Shown: positions 1-6,370, numbered from the stretch's first letter. The stretch: DNA of 12,633 nucleotides from JAJBWD01 sp041670885 (GCA_041670885.1 JBAXYJ010000064.1:1-12633); one strand, 5' to 3'. Made by a program: numbers and translations. The notes: generated by a model not told the origin, from the letters alone.

Positions 1-351
1 CGGCGAAATTTCTAAAAGTTCTTTTTCTGTACGAAGCAAGTCTCTCCAAAGCGTTACTTGTTTTCCGTCTAACTCAGATGAATAAAATTTTTCTGTTTTT
101 ACAAAATTAACTTTATCTCCAAGGGCGCCTAAATCTTCCCACAACTTTCTGAGCCCTGTCCCTTCTTTAGTACCTGTAAGCCAGTGCATACAATTATCAA
201 TGTGATGTCCTCTTCTGTTCCAGCCCATACACTGACCGCCTGCCACTTTGTTTTTCTCATAAATTACACTTTCAAAGCCTGCTTTTTGTGCATAAATTCC
301 TGCGGAAATTCCGGAAATTCCGCCGCCGATAATAAGAATTTTTTTCATCAT
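1..351 (-). CDS. FAD-dependent oxidoreductase, phytoene-desaturase-like (N-terminal part; continues beyond the left edge)
   Basis: The minus strand reads open from an ATG at 351 to the window edge, giving about 117 residues. Seen: the N-terminus carries a Rossmann dinucleotide-binding motif (KKILIIGGGISGISAG), then an acidic end of the second strand (VIYEKN) and a GGQC segment, the usual FAD-binding layout of NAD(P)/FAD-dependent oxidoreductases. The following GWNRRGHHIDNCMHWLTGT stretch resembles clostridial proteins annotated as phytoene-desaturase-like; the substrate cannot be told. Two adjacent ATGs (351 and 348) follow AGGAG at 356-360 with spacings of 4 and 7. The 351 start overlaps the stop of the TetR gene as ATGA, which implies translational coupling and one operon. 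The gene is therefore probably controlled by that TetR protein. The C-terminal two thirds lie outside the window. Confidence 0.85.
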   Translation of the reverse strand, partial: MMKKILIIGGGISGISAGIYAQKAGFESVIYEKNKVAGGQCMGWNRRGHHIDNCMHWLTGTKEGTGLRKLWEDLGALGDKVNFVKTEKFYSSELDGKQVTLWRDLLRTEKELLEISP

Positions 352-932
352 AATTCTCCTTTGCTTTTTATTATATCAATAATCCATTCTGTTTCCGGGC
401 AAGGTATTTCGGGGTGCAGCGCAAGCTGTTCTGCAATGCCCTGCACACTGCACCAAAATGCGTTTGACAGTGCATAAGGATCTCCATCTCGAATTGATCC
501 TTGTCTTTGCCCATTTTCAATGACTTTTATTGATTTTTCTATATTATTAACCTGCATAGCTATTCTGTGAACAGTCTCAGGTGTACCTTCACTTCGAAGC
601 GCCTGTGCCATGAGAATAAACATTTTAGCTGTCCAGGGCTGCTGCTTAATACTCTTAAATATACTGCTGACAGACTGCTGAAAAAATGCAATTGGATCAT
701 CAATATTTTGCTGCATAGACATTTGTGTCCCCTTTAAACCTATACTGACAAGCTCCTCATAAAGCTTTTCCTTCGATTCAAAATAATGAAACATAAGACC
801 TGCGCTCATATTAACTTCTTTTGCAATATCGCTTGTTTTTGTAGCCGCATAACCTTTCCGTACAAACAAATCAAGTCCTGCCAGTAAAATTGACCTGCGA
901 CGATTTTCCTTCTGCTCTTCCCGCATTGACAT
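348..932 (-). CDS. TetR/AcrR-family transcriptional regulator
   Basis: A 194-residue protein of normal TetR length. Seen: an N-terminal three-helix DNA-binding domain at about residues 8-55, with the helix-turn-helix near 32-51 (TKTSDIAKEVNMSAGLMFHYFESKEKLYEE), which is the family's hallmark. The rest is a variable helical ligand and dimer domain. The reading frame extends upstream to 1004, but the start at 932 has GGAGGT five bases before it, while the upstream ATGs have no comparable site and lie in or near the promoter. The TGA stop overlaps the ATG of the downstream oxidoreductase. Inference: a local repressor of itself and that oxidoreductase, because a perfect palindrome sits just after its own -10 box. 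The inducing ligand is unknown. Confidence 0.92.
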   Translation of the reverse strand: MSMREEQKENRRRSILLAGLDLFVRKGYAATKTSDIAKEVNMSAGLMFHYFESKEKLYEELVSIGLKGTQMSMQQNIDDPIAFFQQSVSSIFKSIKQQPWTAKMFILMAQALRSEGTPETVHRIAMQVNNIEKSIKVIENGQRQGSIRDGDPYALSNAFWCSVQGIAEQLALHPEIPCPETEWIIDIIKSKGEL

Positions 933-963
933 AACTACCTCCAGCATGATTGAAATTTTTTTC

Positions 964-1014
964 ATTGAATTTTTATTCAATATTATTGTACCATAATATG
1001 CCACCTGTTATCAA
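964..1014 (-). promoter_or_regulatory. Promoter and palindromic operator of the TetR/oxidoreductase operon
   Basis: On the minus strand TTGATA (1009-1014) is followed after 18 bp by TACAAT (985-990). Immediately downstream, over the expected start point, is a perfect 7-bp dyad at 964-981: ATTGAAT, four A, ATTCAAT. A dyad at +1 just ahead of a TetR gene is the classic autorepression arrangement. The promoter match and dyad are seen; binding by this TetR is inferred. Confidence 0.68.
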
Positions 1015-1037
1015 GCAGCAAACGTAACTTTTCAGAA

Positions 1038-1063
1038 ATAATGTCAAAAGTTCTTGACATTAT
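1038..1063. promoter_or_regulatory. 26-bp perfect dyad over the -35 box (operator candidate 1)
   Basis: Arms ATAATGTCAA (1038-1047) and TTGACATTAT (1054-1063) are exact reverse complements separated by six bases. The right arm contains the -35 hexamer TTGACA of the plus-strand promoter, so a protein bound here would block RNA polymerase. It is also 24 bp from the -35 box of the divergent TetR promoter and might influence both directions. Confidence 0.6.
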
Positions 1064-1081
1064 AGTTTGTAATGTTATACT
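1054..1081 (+). promoter_or_regulatory. Sigma-A-type promoter of the micro-peptide/XRE operon
   Basis: TTGACA (1054-1059), a 16-bp spacer, then TATACT (1076-1081). The expected start near 1088 lies inside the second dyad and 35 bases ahead of the first start codon at 1123. Both hexamers are near consensus. Confidence 0.75.
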
Positions 1082-1082
1082 G

Positions 1083-1108
1083 AAAATGTAAAAAGTATTT
1101 TACATTTT
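1083..1108. promoter_or_regulatory. 26-bp perfect dyad just downstream of the -10 box (operator candidate 2)
   Basis: Arms AAAATGTAAAA (1083-1093) and TTTTACATTTT (1098-1108) are exact reverse complements around a 4-base centre, giving a TGTA-N10-TACA core. It covers the expected transcription start. It could also form a weak A/U hairpin in the RNA, but it is followed by a ribosome binding site rather than a T-run, so an operator is more likely than a terminator. Its sequence differs from dyad 1 and from the TetR dyad. Confidence 0.6.
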
Positions 1109-1122
1109 AAAAGGAGGCGCCT

Positions 1123-1191
1123 ATGAAAAAGTTTTTGTTTATCAGTGTAATTTGTACTGCAGCATTATTAGTTATTGGTAAATTATTTTAA
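1123..1191 (+). CDS. 22-residue hydrophobic micro-peptide
   Basis: A very short reading frame starts with ATG at 1123 and ends with TAA at 1189-1191. Support for translation is a near-perfect Shine-Dalgarno site (AAGGAGG, 1110-1116) at normal spacing and a strong promoter just upstream. The product begins MKKF, continues as a 15-residue hydrophobic stretch (LFISVICTAALLVIG) and ends KLF: one short membrane helix with a positively charged cytoplasmic end. It is followed after 18 bases by another strong ribosome binding site and the 72-residue membrane protein, so it is the first gene of a three-gene operon. I do not recognise it. It may act as a small membrane modulator of the neighbouring membrane protein, or as a translated leader. 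No stop or frame anomaly is seen. Confidence 0.6.
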   Translation: MKKFLFISVICTAALLVIGKLF

Positions 1192-1209
1192 AATAAAGGA
1201 GGATTATCA

Positions 1210-1428
1210 ATGAAAAAAATGGATGAAATGGAAATGGTCATTAGTCTAAAGTCCATTAAATGGGCTTGGTCTTACACCGTCATATTCTTATTTGTATGGA
1301 TGGTATACGACTATCTTCAACAAGGTGTTTTTAACAACCCAGCATTTATTTTGCTTACTAGCCAAAACCTAATTTACATCGGAATAAGCCAATTTCTTAA
1401 GTGGAAATGGGGAAAAGATGAGAAATAA
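1210..1428 (+). CDS. Small membrane protein with two predicted helices, unknown function
   Basis: A 72-residue protein with AAGGAGG (1196-1202) seven bases before the ATG. After a charged N-terminus (MKKMDEMEM) there are two hydrophobic segments, roughly residues 18-36 (WSYTVIFLFVWMVYDYL) and 43-62 (NPAFILLTSQNLIYIGIS), and a basic, Trp-containing tail (KWKWGKDEK). This fits a two-helix inner-membrane protein with both ends inside. Its last 11 bases overlap the XRE repressor gene, so the two are coupled. Small membrane proteins paired with a short Cro/CI-type repressor are common in Firmicutes, but I cannot assign a function. The promoter and the two dyads upstream presumably control it. Confidence 0.75.
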   Translation: MKKMDEMEMVISLKSIKWAWSYTVIFLFVWMVYDYLQQGVFNNPAFILLTSQNLIYIGISQFLKWKWGKDEK

Positions 1429-1612
1429 AATTAAAGAGCTGCGCAAGCAGCTTGGACTCCGCCAGGAAGATATGGCTAAAGAATTAGGGGTTACCCGCCA
1501 AACGATTAATGCAATCGAAAATAATAAATATAATCCAACACTGGAGCTGGCAATGAAACTTGCCATACTATTGAGAAGGCCTGTTGAGGAAATTTTTAAG
1601 CTTGATGACTGA
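1418..1612 (+). CDS. Short Cro/CI (XRE)-family transcriptional regulator
   Basis: A 64-residue protein made almost entirely of one XRE helix-turn-helix domain (about residues 3-60). The motif LRQEDMAKELGVTRQTINAI at 14-33, followed by ENNKYNPTLELAMKLA, is typical of the compact stand-alone regulators of this class. There is no extra ligand domain. The start at 1418 lies inside the end of the preceding membrane-protein gene; the ribosome site is weak (GGGG at spacing five), in keeping with coupled translation. It is the last gene of the operon and is followed by a hairpin terminator. Inference: it binds one or both 26-bp dyads at the operon promoter and autoregulates, possibly in response to a signal passed by its membrane partner. 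Confidence 0.9.
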   Translation: MRNKIKELRKQLGLRQEDMAKELGVTRQTINAIENNKYNPTLELAMKLAILLRRPVEEIFKLDD

Positions 1613-1621
1613 GAAAATAAA

Positions 1622-1651
1622 CGGCAAGATTTTTCCTGCCGCTATTTTTTT
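1622..1651 (+). terminator. Probable terminator of the XRE operon
   Basis: CGGCA (1622-1626) can pair with TGCCG (1637-1641), and a T-run follows at 1645-1651. The stem is only five pairs with a 10-base loop, so this is a modest intrinsic terminator. It lies ten bases after the XRE stop codon. Confidence 0.5.
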
Positions 1652-1707
1652 ATATAAATTTTAGTATCGTTTTGCAGGATATAGAAAACCTTTGTGAAAC
1701 TTTCTTA

Positions 1708-1765
1708 CTTTTTAGTTAATTACTAAAAAGCCATCATTTAGATTTAATACCTAAATGATGGCTTT
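1708..1765 (-). terminator. Strong terminator of the HAD gene with an overlapping second dyad
   Basis: AAAGCCATCATTTAG (1727-1741) and CTAAATGATGGCTTT (1751-1765) form a perfect 15-bp stem with a 9-base loop. Read on the minus strand it is followed by a run of five T, so it terminates the leftward HAD gene; it may also stop plus-strand transcription. A second 9-bp dyad, CTTTTTAGT (1708-1716) with ACTAAAAAG (1722-1730), shares four bases with the stem. Confidence 0.8.
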
Positions 1766-1850
1766 ATTGCATTAGTATTAAAAAGATTATCTATTCCCCA
1801 CTTTACCAAATGTTCTGGGACATACAATTCTGCATTAACTCCTATTTAAA

Positions 1851-2678
1851 CTATTCCCCTAATATATATTTATTTATTGCATAAGCTACACCGGATTCAT
1901 TATTGGACTTAGTTATATACTTAGCGCATGACTTAACATCCTCTACGGAATTTTCCATAGCTATAGGCGTTCCAACACATTTCAGCATCTCTATATCATT
2001 ATAGTTATCTCCAAATGCAATTGCTTTGCTTAGATCTGCCCCTATTTTTTCTGATAATATTTTAAGAGCTTTACCTTTAGAAGTATCTGAGGCCATTACA
2101 TCAAGAAGCCCTCTGGCTGAACTTACAGCTGTAAGAGTATCATATTTTGAAAAATACTTTTGAACTAATTCAGTTTCTTCATCATTATGACAAATCAATA
2201 AAACTTTTAAAACTTTAATATCATTAATATTTTCAATTACTGATTTATCTGCGCATTTTATAGGCAGCTGTAAATCAGCTGACAGGAGTTTATTAAGGTC
2301 TTCAAATTTTTGGATTCTTGGATTACCTTTATTAGAATATACCATATCGGAGGTATAAATCATGAAATCAATACTATAACCCATGCAATAGGTTATGATT
2401 TCTTTTACAGCAGCCTTTTCCATCACCTTTGAATAGAGTATTTCACCGGTTTCTATATTTCTGATAAGGCCTCCATTACAGGATATAACATGTCCTGTTA
2501 ATTCCAGCTGCTTTATAAAAGACTTCACCATCAGGTCAACTCTGCCTGTTGCTATGACTACTTCAAGTCCCATCTGCTGCAGCTTTTTTAATGCAGTCTC
2601 ATTATCCTTTGATATTTTACCTTCTGAATTTAAAAGTGTCCCGTCCATATCGCATACACATAATTTATAATTCATCAT
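1851..2678 (-). CDS. Cof-type HAD-superfamily phosphatase (class IIB)
   Basis: A 275-residue protein of normal Cof length. Seen: HAD motif I DMDGTL with nucleophile Asp10 and acid/base Asp12; motif II near Thr44 (VIATGR); a C2-type cap in the middle (about residues 85-190); motif III Lys201 (SKGKAL); and motif IV GDNYND at 223-228, which supplies the Mg2+-binding acidic residues. Family members are cytoplasmic phosphatases acting on sugar phosphates, FMN or pyridoxal phosphate. The substrate cannot be deduced here. Two ATGs head the frame (2678 and 2675), with a poor GAGGG site nine bases upstream of the first. The gene follows the transglutaminase-like gene after about 115 bases without a terminator, so they may be co-transcribed. 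A strong hairpin terminator lies downstream. Confidence 0.92.
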   Translation of the reverse strand: MMNYKLCVCDMDGTLLNSEGKISKDNETALKKLQQMGLEVVIATGRVDLMVKSFIKQLELTGHVISCNGGLIRNIETGEILYSKVMEKAAVKEIITYCMGYSIDFMIYTSDMVYSNKGNPRIQKFEDLNKLLSADLQLPIKCADKSVIENINDIKVLKVLLICHNDEETELVQKYFSKYDTLTAVSSARGLLDVMASDTSKGKALKILSEKIGADLSKAIAFGDNYNDIEMLKCVGTPIAMENSVEDVKSCAKYITKSNNESGVAYAINKYILGE

Positions 2679-2794
2679 TAGTCTATTCCCTCATTTATCT
2701 TTTTTATTTTATATAAACTCCGATAGATTACCGAAGTGATTTATATACGGCAGCCAGGTAAATATAGATGCCAATGTTATGCTTAGTATTATGC

Positions 2795-3397
2795 TTATAA
2801 GCTTTCCGGCAGAGAATGCAGATACATATATAGTGCATCCGTACTTTTTTCTAATATTTCCATGGTGGCCGGTATTGGTTCAGCATAGATTTCCTGATAA
2901 TCTATTTCATCGTACTCTGGTCTTATTATAAACGCTAATTGTTCTTTGTCCAAAAACATTTCTGCATTAATGCCTTCTTTGTTGCCCCTTGCATCAATTC
3001 GTATCCATTTATCTAAAGTCTGCATGTAAACAGCATTCAGTGCATGGATACAATAACCTGTATCGGGAGTATTGCCCAGTGTTAATCTTTGATAACAAAT
3101 CCCTGCCGGAATTCCTTTTGCGCGCAATAAAGAAGCCAACAGATTTGATTTCGCCCAGCATATTCCTACTTTTTCACATAAAACATCTGATGCTTTTGCA
3201 GTTACTCTTTTGTCCTGTATATCCCATGAATGTTTAATTTCGTCGCGGACATAGTGATACATGGTCTTCACCGTTTCTATTTCATTATTATTTTCTTTAA
3301 TGAGATAATTCGCCATGCTTAAAATATTGGGATTTATCCAATCTATATATTTACTGGATTTTAAGTAATCTGCTAATGAATTCGATACAAGTTTCAT
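2795..3397 (-). CDS. Transglutaminase-like cysteine protease-fold protein
   Basis: A 200-residue protein with the transglutaminase-like core. Seen: VKTMYHYVRDEI, then GICWAKSNLLASLLRAKGIPA with the predicted catalytic Cys80, YCIHALNAVY with His118, and WIRIDARGNKEG with Asp135, giving a complete Cys-His-Asp triad. There is no signal peptide or membrane segment, so it is probably cytoplasmic. Bacterial members of this family are usually peptidases or amidases, and the substrate here is unknown. The frame can be opened by a GTG at 3406, but the ATG at 3397 is preferred because AGGTG lies six bases upstream. It lies just after the terminator of the MarR/DUF6544 operon, so it needs its own promoter, which I could not place with confidence. 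Confidence 0.85.
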   Translation of the reverse strand: MKLVSNSLADYLKSSKYIDWINPNILSMANYLIKENNNEIETVKTMYHYVRDEIKHSWDIQDKRVTAKASDVLCEKVGICWAKSNLLASLLRAKGIPAGICYQRLTLGNTPDTGYCIHALNAVYMQTLDKWIRIDARGNKEGINAEMFLDKEQLAFIIRPEYDEIDYQEIYAEPIPATMEILEKSTDALYMYLHSLPESL

Positions 3398-3440
3398 AAA
3401 TTTCACCTGTTTTAGTATAAAAATAATCTAAAAATAGTAT

Positions 3441-3495
3441 ATCAAAAAAGATAAAAAAGCAAAAGTACTAAACCATTATGGTTCAGATCTTTTGC
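3441..3495 (-). terminator. Terminator of the MarR/DUF6544-like operon
   Basis: On the minus strand GCAAAAG and CTTTTGC (outer arms at 3489-3495 and 3459-3465), with an inner GAACC/GGTTT stem and a two-base mismatch, form a long hairpin. Two T-rich runs follow. It lies about 60 bases after the DUF6544-like stop. Confidence 0.8.
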
Positions 3496-3552
3496 TTCAT
3501 TTTTATCTGGCTTTATTACATTTCCTTTAATTCTGGATGCCCTGTATCCTGA

Positions 3553-4407
3553 TTAATAAAATTTATATTCTACATTACTGCCGTCAAAATATATTAAATC
3601 ATTATTATCAAGATGCCACTCAGCCTTTAATCTATCAGGCAACAGCAGCTCCCCTTTTTTCGTATACTCTTCATATAGTGCAGACCATTTTTTATATTCA
3701 ATTCTTCCATCATTATAAATCATTGCCCTGTCATTGGTTGTAAATTCAGCAAGCTCTCCATTATCTTTAAATTTATAAATTCCTTCTGCAGTAAGGTTAT
3801 CATATTCAATTGATACTGCTACTGAATTTTTGTCCAGTTCTTTGATTTCAATTTGCCCATTTAATAACTCCGATGGCATAAAAATAATTTCTGAAAGCCA
3901 CGTTACCAGTGCTGCCTTATCCATGTGTTTTCCCCGCTGATTAAACAAAGTAATATTTTTAGCAACTACCCCCTTCATCCCGCCTCTGCCCTCAATAAAT
4001 GAGTCCAGGCCTTGAAATGGTATCCCAAACAAGGATGAATCTATAAAAGCAAACCTGGCCGGAACATCTGCAAAAATATGCTCTTGATAATCTATTTTCA
4101 ATGTTTTCTTCATCTCTGCATTAACAAAATCAGCATTCTTAAATTCAAAACTTACATGTTTACTTGAAGCCTTATCCATTAACCCTGTAAGCTTATAAAA
4201 TTTCTGCATGCAGCCGGGTAAATCATTAAATGTATATTTACTTGTTTTTTTATTTGCATCAGTATACTTTTCACTTTGGGCTAAGTAATCTTTGAAGTTT
4301 CCTTTTAATCTTGAATAAGGCACATTAAAATAAATGATCATTATTGATATTATTAAACCTATTACACCTAAAACAACCCACATTCTTTTCTTACTCCTCC
4401 TCTTCAT
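3553..4407 (-). CDS. Membrane-anchored DUF6544-family-like protein
   Basis: A 284-residue protein. The N-terminus is strongly basic (MKRRSKKRM) and is followed by one hydrophobic helix at about residues 9-27 (WVVLGVIGLIISIMIIYF); the rest is soluble, so it is probably a membrane-anchored protein. Seen motifs that match my memory of the DUF6544 (DUF6920) family: LPGCMQKFYKLTG, GIPFQGLDSFIEGRGGMKG, LVTWLSEIIFMPSELL, and late Trp/Pro positions. Its biochemical role is unknown. The frame opens at a TTG (4425), but the ATG at 4407 has GGAGA six to seven bases before it and keeps the basic N-terminus. The gene overlaps the 3' end of the MarR gene by 17 bases, so the two are translationally coupled and jointly controlled by the dual-operator promoter. 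Confidence 0.78.
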   Translation of the reverse strand: MKRRSKKRMWVVLGVIGLIISIMIIYFNVPYSRLKGNFKDYLAQSEKYTDANKKTSKYTFNDLPGCMQKFYKLTGLMDKASSKHVSFEFKNADFVNAEMKKTLKIDYQEHIFADVPARFAFIDSSLFGIPFQGLDSFIEGRGGMKGVVAKNITLFNQRGKHMDKAALVTWLSEIIFMPSELLNGQIEIKELDKNSVAVSIEYDNLTAEGIYKFKDNGELAEFTTNDRAMIYNDGRIEYKKWSALYEEYTKKGELLLPDRLKAEWHLDNNDLIYFDGSNVEYKFY

Positions 4408-4858
4408 TTTGACTCTCCATTTCAATAATATTTTCCTCCAATTTCTTAATCCCTCTAAAAAGACCTGTCAGCAATGCTTCATCAAAATTGATAAATAAGC
4501 TCTCCATGTACCTTTCTTCTTTTTCGTGTCTTTGTTTAAAATAATCTATACAGTACTTTGTTAATTCCAATCTTTGTATTCTGCTGTCCTCTTTGTCTCT
4601 GATTATGGTTAATAACCCTTTTTTCTCCAGTATTAACGCCATCTTTTTAACATTCTGCCTTGAGCTTCCTACTCTTCCAGCTGTCATTGAAATGGTTGGT
4701 ATTTCATTTTTAAAGCCAGCTATAACTGCTATTAAAAACCATTGTTTTGTAGAAATATTGGGATCAAACTTGTCTCCAAGTAGCTGCAGCTTATTGGATA
4801 AAGCAAATATTCCTCCATATATATAAGCCTGCATATTCAAACTCTCCCGGTAATTCAT
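4391..4858 (-). CDS. MarR-family transcriptional regulator
   Basis: A 155-residue winged-helix regulator of usual MarR size. Seen: a first dimer helix (YIYGGIFALSNKLQLLGDKF), a central winged helix at about residues 36-100 containing ISMTAGRVGSSRQNVKKMALILEKKGLLTIIRDKEDSRIQRLELT (recognition helix followed by the wing with the conserved D-x-R), and a C-terminal helix rich in acidic residues that ends in four Glu. AAGGAG lies 11 bases before the ATG, a little far. It is the first gene of the operon with the DUF6544-like protein. Two near-identical palindromes in its promoter strongly suggest autorepression relieved by an unknown ligand. Confidence 0.9.
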   Translation of the reverse strand: MNYRESLNMQAYIYGGIFALSNKLQLLGDKFDPNISTKQWFLIAVIAGFKNEIPTISMTAGRVGSSRQNVKKMALILEKKGLLTIIRDKEDSRIQRLELTKYCIDYFKQRHEKEERYMESLFINFDEALLTGLFRGIKKLEENIIEMESQNEEEE

Positions 4859-4898
4859 AACTAATCAATCTCCTTAAAAATTTACTTATATAATAAAG

Positions 4899-4910
4899 GT
4901 AACTGGTTAC
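4899..4910. promoter_or_regulatory. MarR operator candidate O2 (start-point site)
   Basis: The palindrome GTAAC-TG-GTTAC occupies 4899-4910, just downstream of the minus-strand -10 box, covering the expected start of transcription. With its flank (4895-4910) it is an exact inverted copy of the site at 4924-4939. The centres of the two sites are 25 bp apart. Confidence 0.7.
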
Positions 4911-4916
4911 TTTTAT

Positions 4917-4945
4917 ATTATATGTAACCAGTTACCTTTTGTCAA
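4917..4945 (-). promoter_or_regulatory. Consensus promoter of the MarR operon with operator O1 in its spacer
   Basis: On the minus strand TTGACA (4940-4945), a spacer of exactly 17 bp, then TATAAT (4917-4922): a perfect sigma-A consensus. The palindrome GTAAC-CA-GTTAC (4924-4935 on the plus strand) fills the spacer. A bound repressor would occlude both hexamers. The sequence elements are seen; binding by the adjacent MarR protein is inferred. Confidence 0.85.
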
Positions 4946-4969
4946 TATTTTTTCAGATTTTTTAGAATA

Positions 4970-4993
4970 AAAAGACTCCGGTAATTGCCGGAG
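4970..4993 (-). terminator. Terminator downstream of the diguanylate cyclase gene
   Basis: On the minus strand GGCTCCGG, a six-base loop and CCGGAGTC form an eight-pair stem (one G-U), followed by TTTTTATT. It is the only strong terminator after the leftward GGDEF gene. A close relative of this hairpin lies at 9819-9843. Confidence 0.8.
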
Positions 4994-5073
4994 CCATTGA
5001 TTTGCAAAGAGAGGTATTTGAACCCTGATGTACGGTAAGTAAGCTGTCGCTTATTACTATACATATTACTTTA

Positions 5074-6195
5074 CTAATCGCCCTGTCTTCTGCCATATAC
5101 TCCCTTTAATTTTGCTTTGTGAATATACATAGCTTTATCTGCTTTGGCAAATGCAGAATATATACTTTCACTTTCATCTTTATTATAGAAAGCATACCCG
5201 TAAGCAAGTATAATTTTAATGTGTCTATTTTGATTTACTTCAATTAATAAGCTGTCTAATTTAGATAGAGCACTATCTACTGATTCCTTTGGCATCTCTG
5301 TGCAGATAACACAAAATTCATCACCGCCAATCCTATATGCAGTGCCTATTCCCATAAAGCTTTCCTCTATAGCTTTTGCGGCATTGAAAATCAAATCATC
5401 TCCGGCTTTATGTCCGTGCTTATCATTAGTTCTCTTTAAGTTATTTAAATCAAGCATGACAATTGCTGCATTTTTATCACTTTTATCATATTGCTCCATT
5501 TTCTTTTCAAATGCTGCACGATTTTTAATTTTGGCAAGGACATCGTATTTAAATTGTACTTCAAGCAAAAATATATAATACAGCAGAAGTGATATGGAGC
5601 TACAGCTCCAAATTAGTATTAAATCTTCAAATAAAATTTGAAGAATGGTTCCCAGAACAGGTATAAAAAGAATAGGAATTAAAACTTTTTTATCTTCCAG
5701 TTCGTACTTTGCACCATTTTTAATTGCAGCTATTACAAACAGCACATAATAAAGCATACCAATTATAGTGGGCAGTAAAAATAATTCCCCTCGAGTATAT
5801 TGATTTTGTGCATCAACGAAAAATATGAAGCCTGTTTTATAGCTTATAATGCAAATAAAAAAATTAATATATAAAGGTAATCTTAAAAGGTAATTACGCA
5901 AAATATATTTTCTTCCCCTATTGCTGTTAAAAAATAAAAGAATATAAGGGACTAAGGGGCTCAAAGAAAATCCTAATACGTTAGCTATGCGGTAAGGTAT
6001 CAACAGCTTATTGTTACTTGAAAGTTCCATTAAAATAGTTGCTATCTCTAAAATCAATAAAATAATTGTAGCCACTGATGCTAATATGTAAATACTATTT
6101 TTTTTATTATTAACAGCAGCATTCCGCTTAGCCAAACCTATTGTAAAACAAAGTGCAATGATTGCAAGAACATCCGTACTTATTATTGATATCAT
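5074..6195 (-). CDS. Membrane-bound diguanylate cyclase with a seven-helix N-terminal sensor region
   Basis: A 373-residue protein. Residues 1-215 contain about seven hydrophobic segments (near 3-22, 34-57, 66-90, 105-122, 137-159, 171-190 and 193-213), a layout like the 7TM sensor regions of histidine kinases and cyclases. The GGDEF domain follows: DVLAKIKNRAAFEKKM near 218, the Mg2+/substrate segment LDLNNLKRTNDKHGHKAGDD, and an intact GGDEF signature at 290-294. An active enzyme making cyclic di-GMP from two GTP is therefore expected. The position of the inhibitory RxxD site (nine to six residues before GGDEF) reads MGIG, so product inhibition through that site is absent. AAGGAG lies 12 bases before the ATG, longer than usual. 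The gene stands alone between its own promoter and terminator. The signal it senses is unknown. Confidence 0.9.
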   Translation of the reverse strand: MISIISTDVLAIIALCFTIGLAKRNAAVNNKKNSIYILASVATIILLILEIATILMELSSNNKLLIPYRIANVLGFSLSPLVPYILLFFNSNRGRKYILRNYLLRLPLYINFFICIISYKTGFIFFVDAQNQYTRGELFLLPTIIGMLYYVLFVIAAIKNGAKYELEDKKVLIPILFIPVLGTILQILFEDLILIWSCSSISLLLYYIFLLEVQFKYDVLAKIKNRAAFEKKMEQYDKSDKNAAIVMLDLNNLKRTNDKHGHKAGDDLIFNAAKAIEESFMGIGTAYRIGGDEFCVICTEMPKESVDSALSKLDSLLIEVNQNRHIKIILAYGYAFYNKDESESIYSAFAKADKAMYIHKAKLKGVYGRRQGD

Positions 6196-6251
6196 GTAAG
6201 TCTATCACTCCTTGAATATATGATAATGTTAATTTTTAAAGTATTAATTCT

Positions 6252-6280
6252 ATCATATAGAAAATAAATATCTTTGTAAA
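6252..6280 (-). promoter_or_regulatory. Candidate promoter of the diguanylate cyclase gene
   Basis: On the minus strand TTTACA (6275-6280), a 17-bp spacer, then TATGAT (6252-6257), about 57 bases upstream of the start codon. Both boxes have one mismatch to consensus. I saw no cyclic di-GMP riboswitch consensus in the 223-bp gap. Confidence 0.5.
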
Positions 6281-6370
6281 TATCTTACCATATAATCTGC
6301 ACTAAACCTCTTTTATAAAGATTAATATCAGGTAAATTTTGTCATTATATAAATTTTCACATTTTTAGGT

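Noticed and set aside
184..477. Open frame of 97 codons on the plus strand.
   Set aside because: It is antisense to the oxidoreductase and TetR genes, which have clear family signatures; no ribosome site supports it.
5003..5036. Minus-strand GGGTTCAAATACC resembles a tRNA T-arm.
   Set aside because: The T-stem does not pair properly (an extra base before the closing C's), no acceptor stem, anticodon arm or CCA end could be found around it, so it is not a tRNA; a short remnant cannot be shown.
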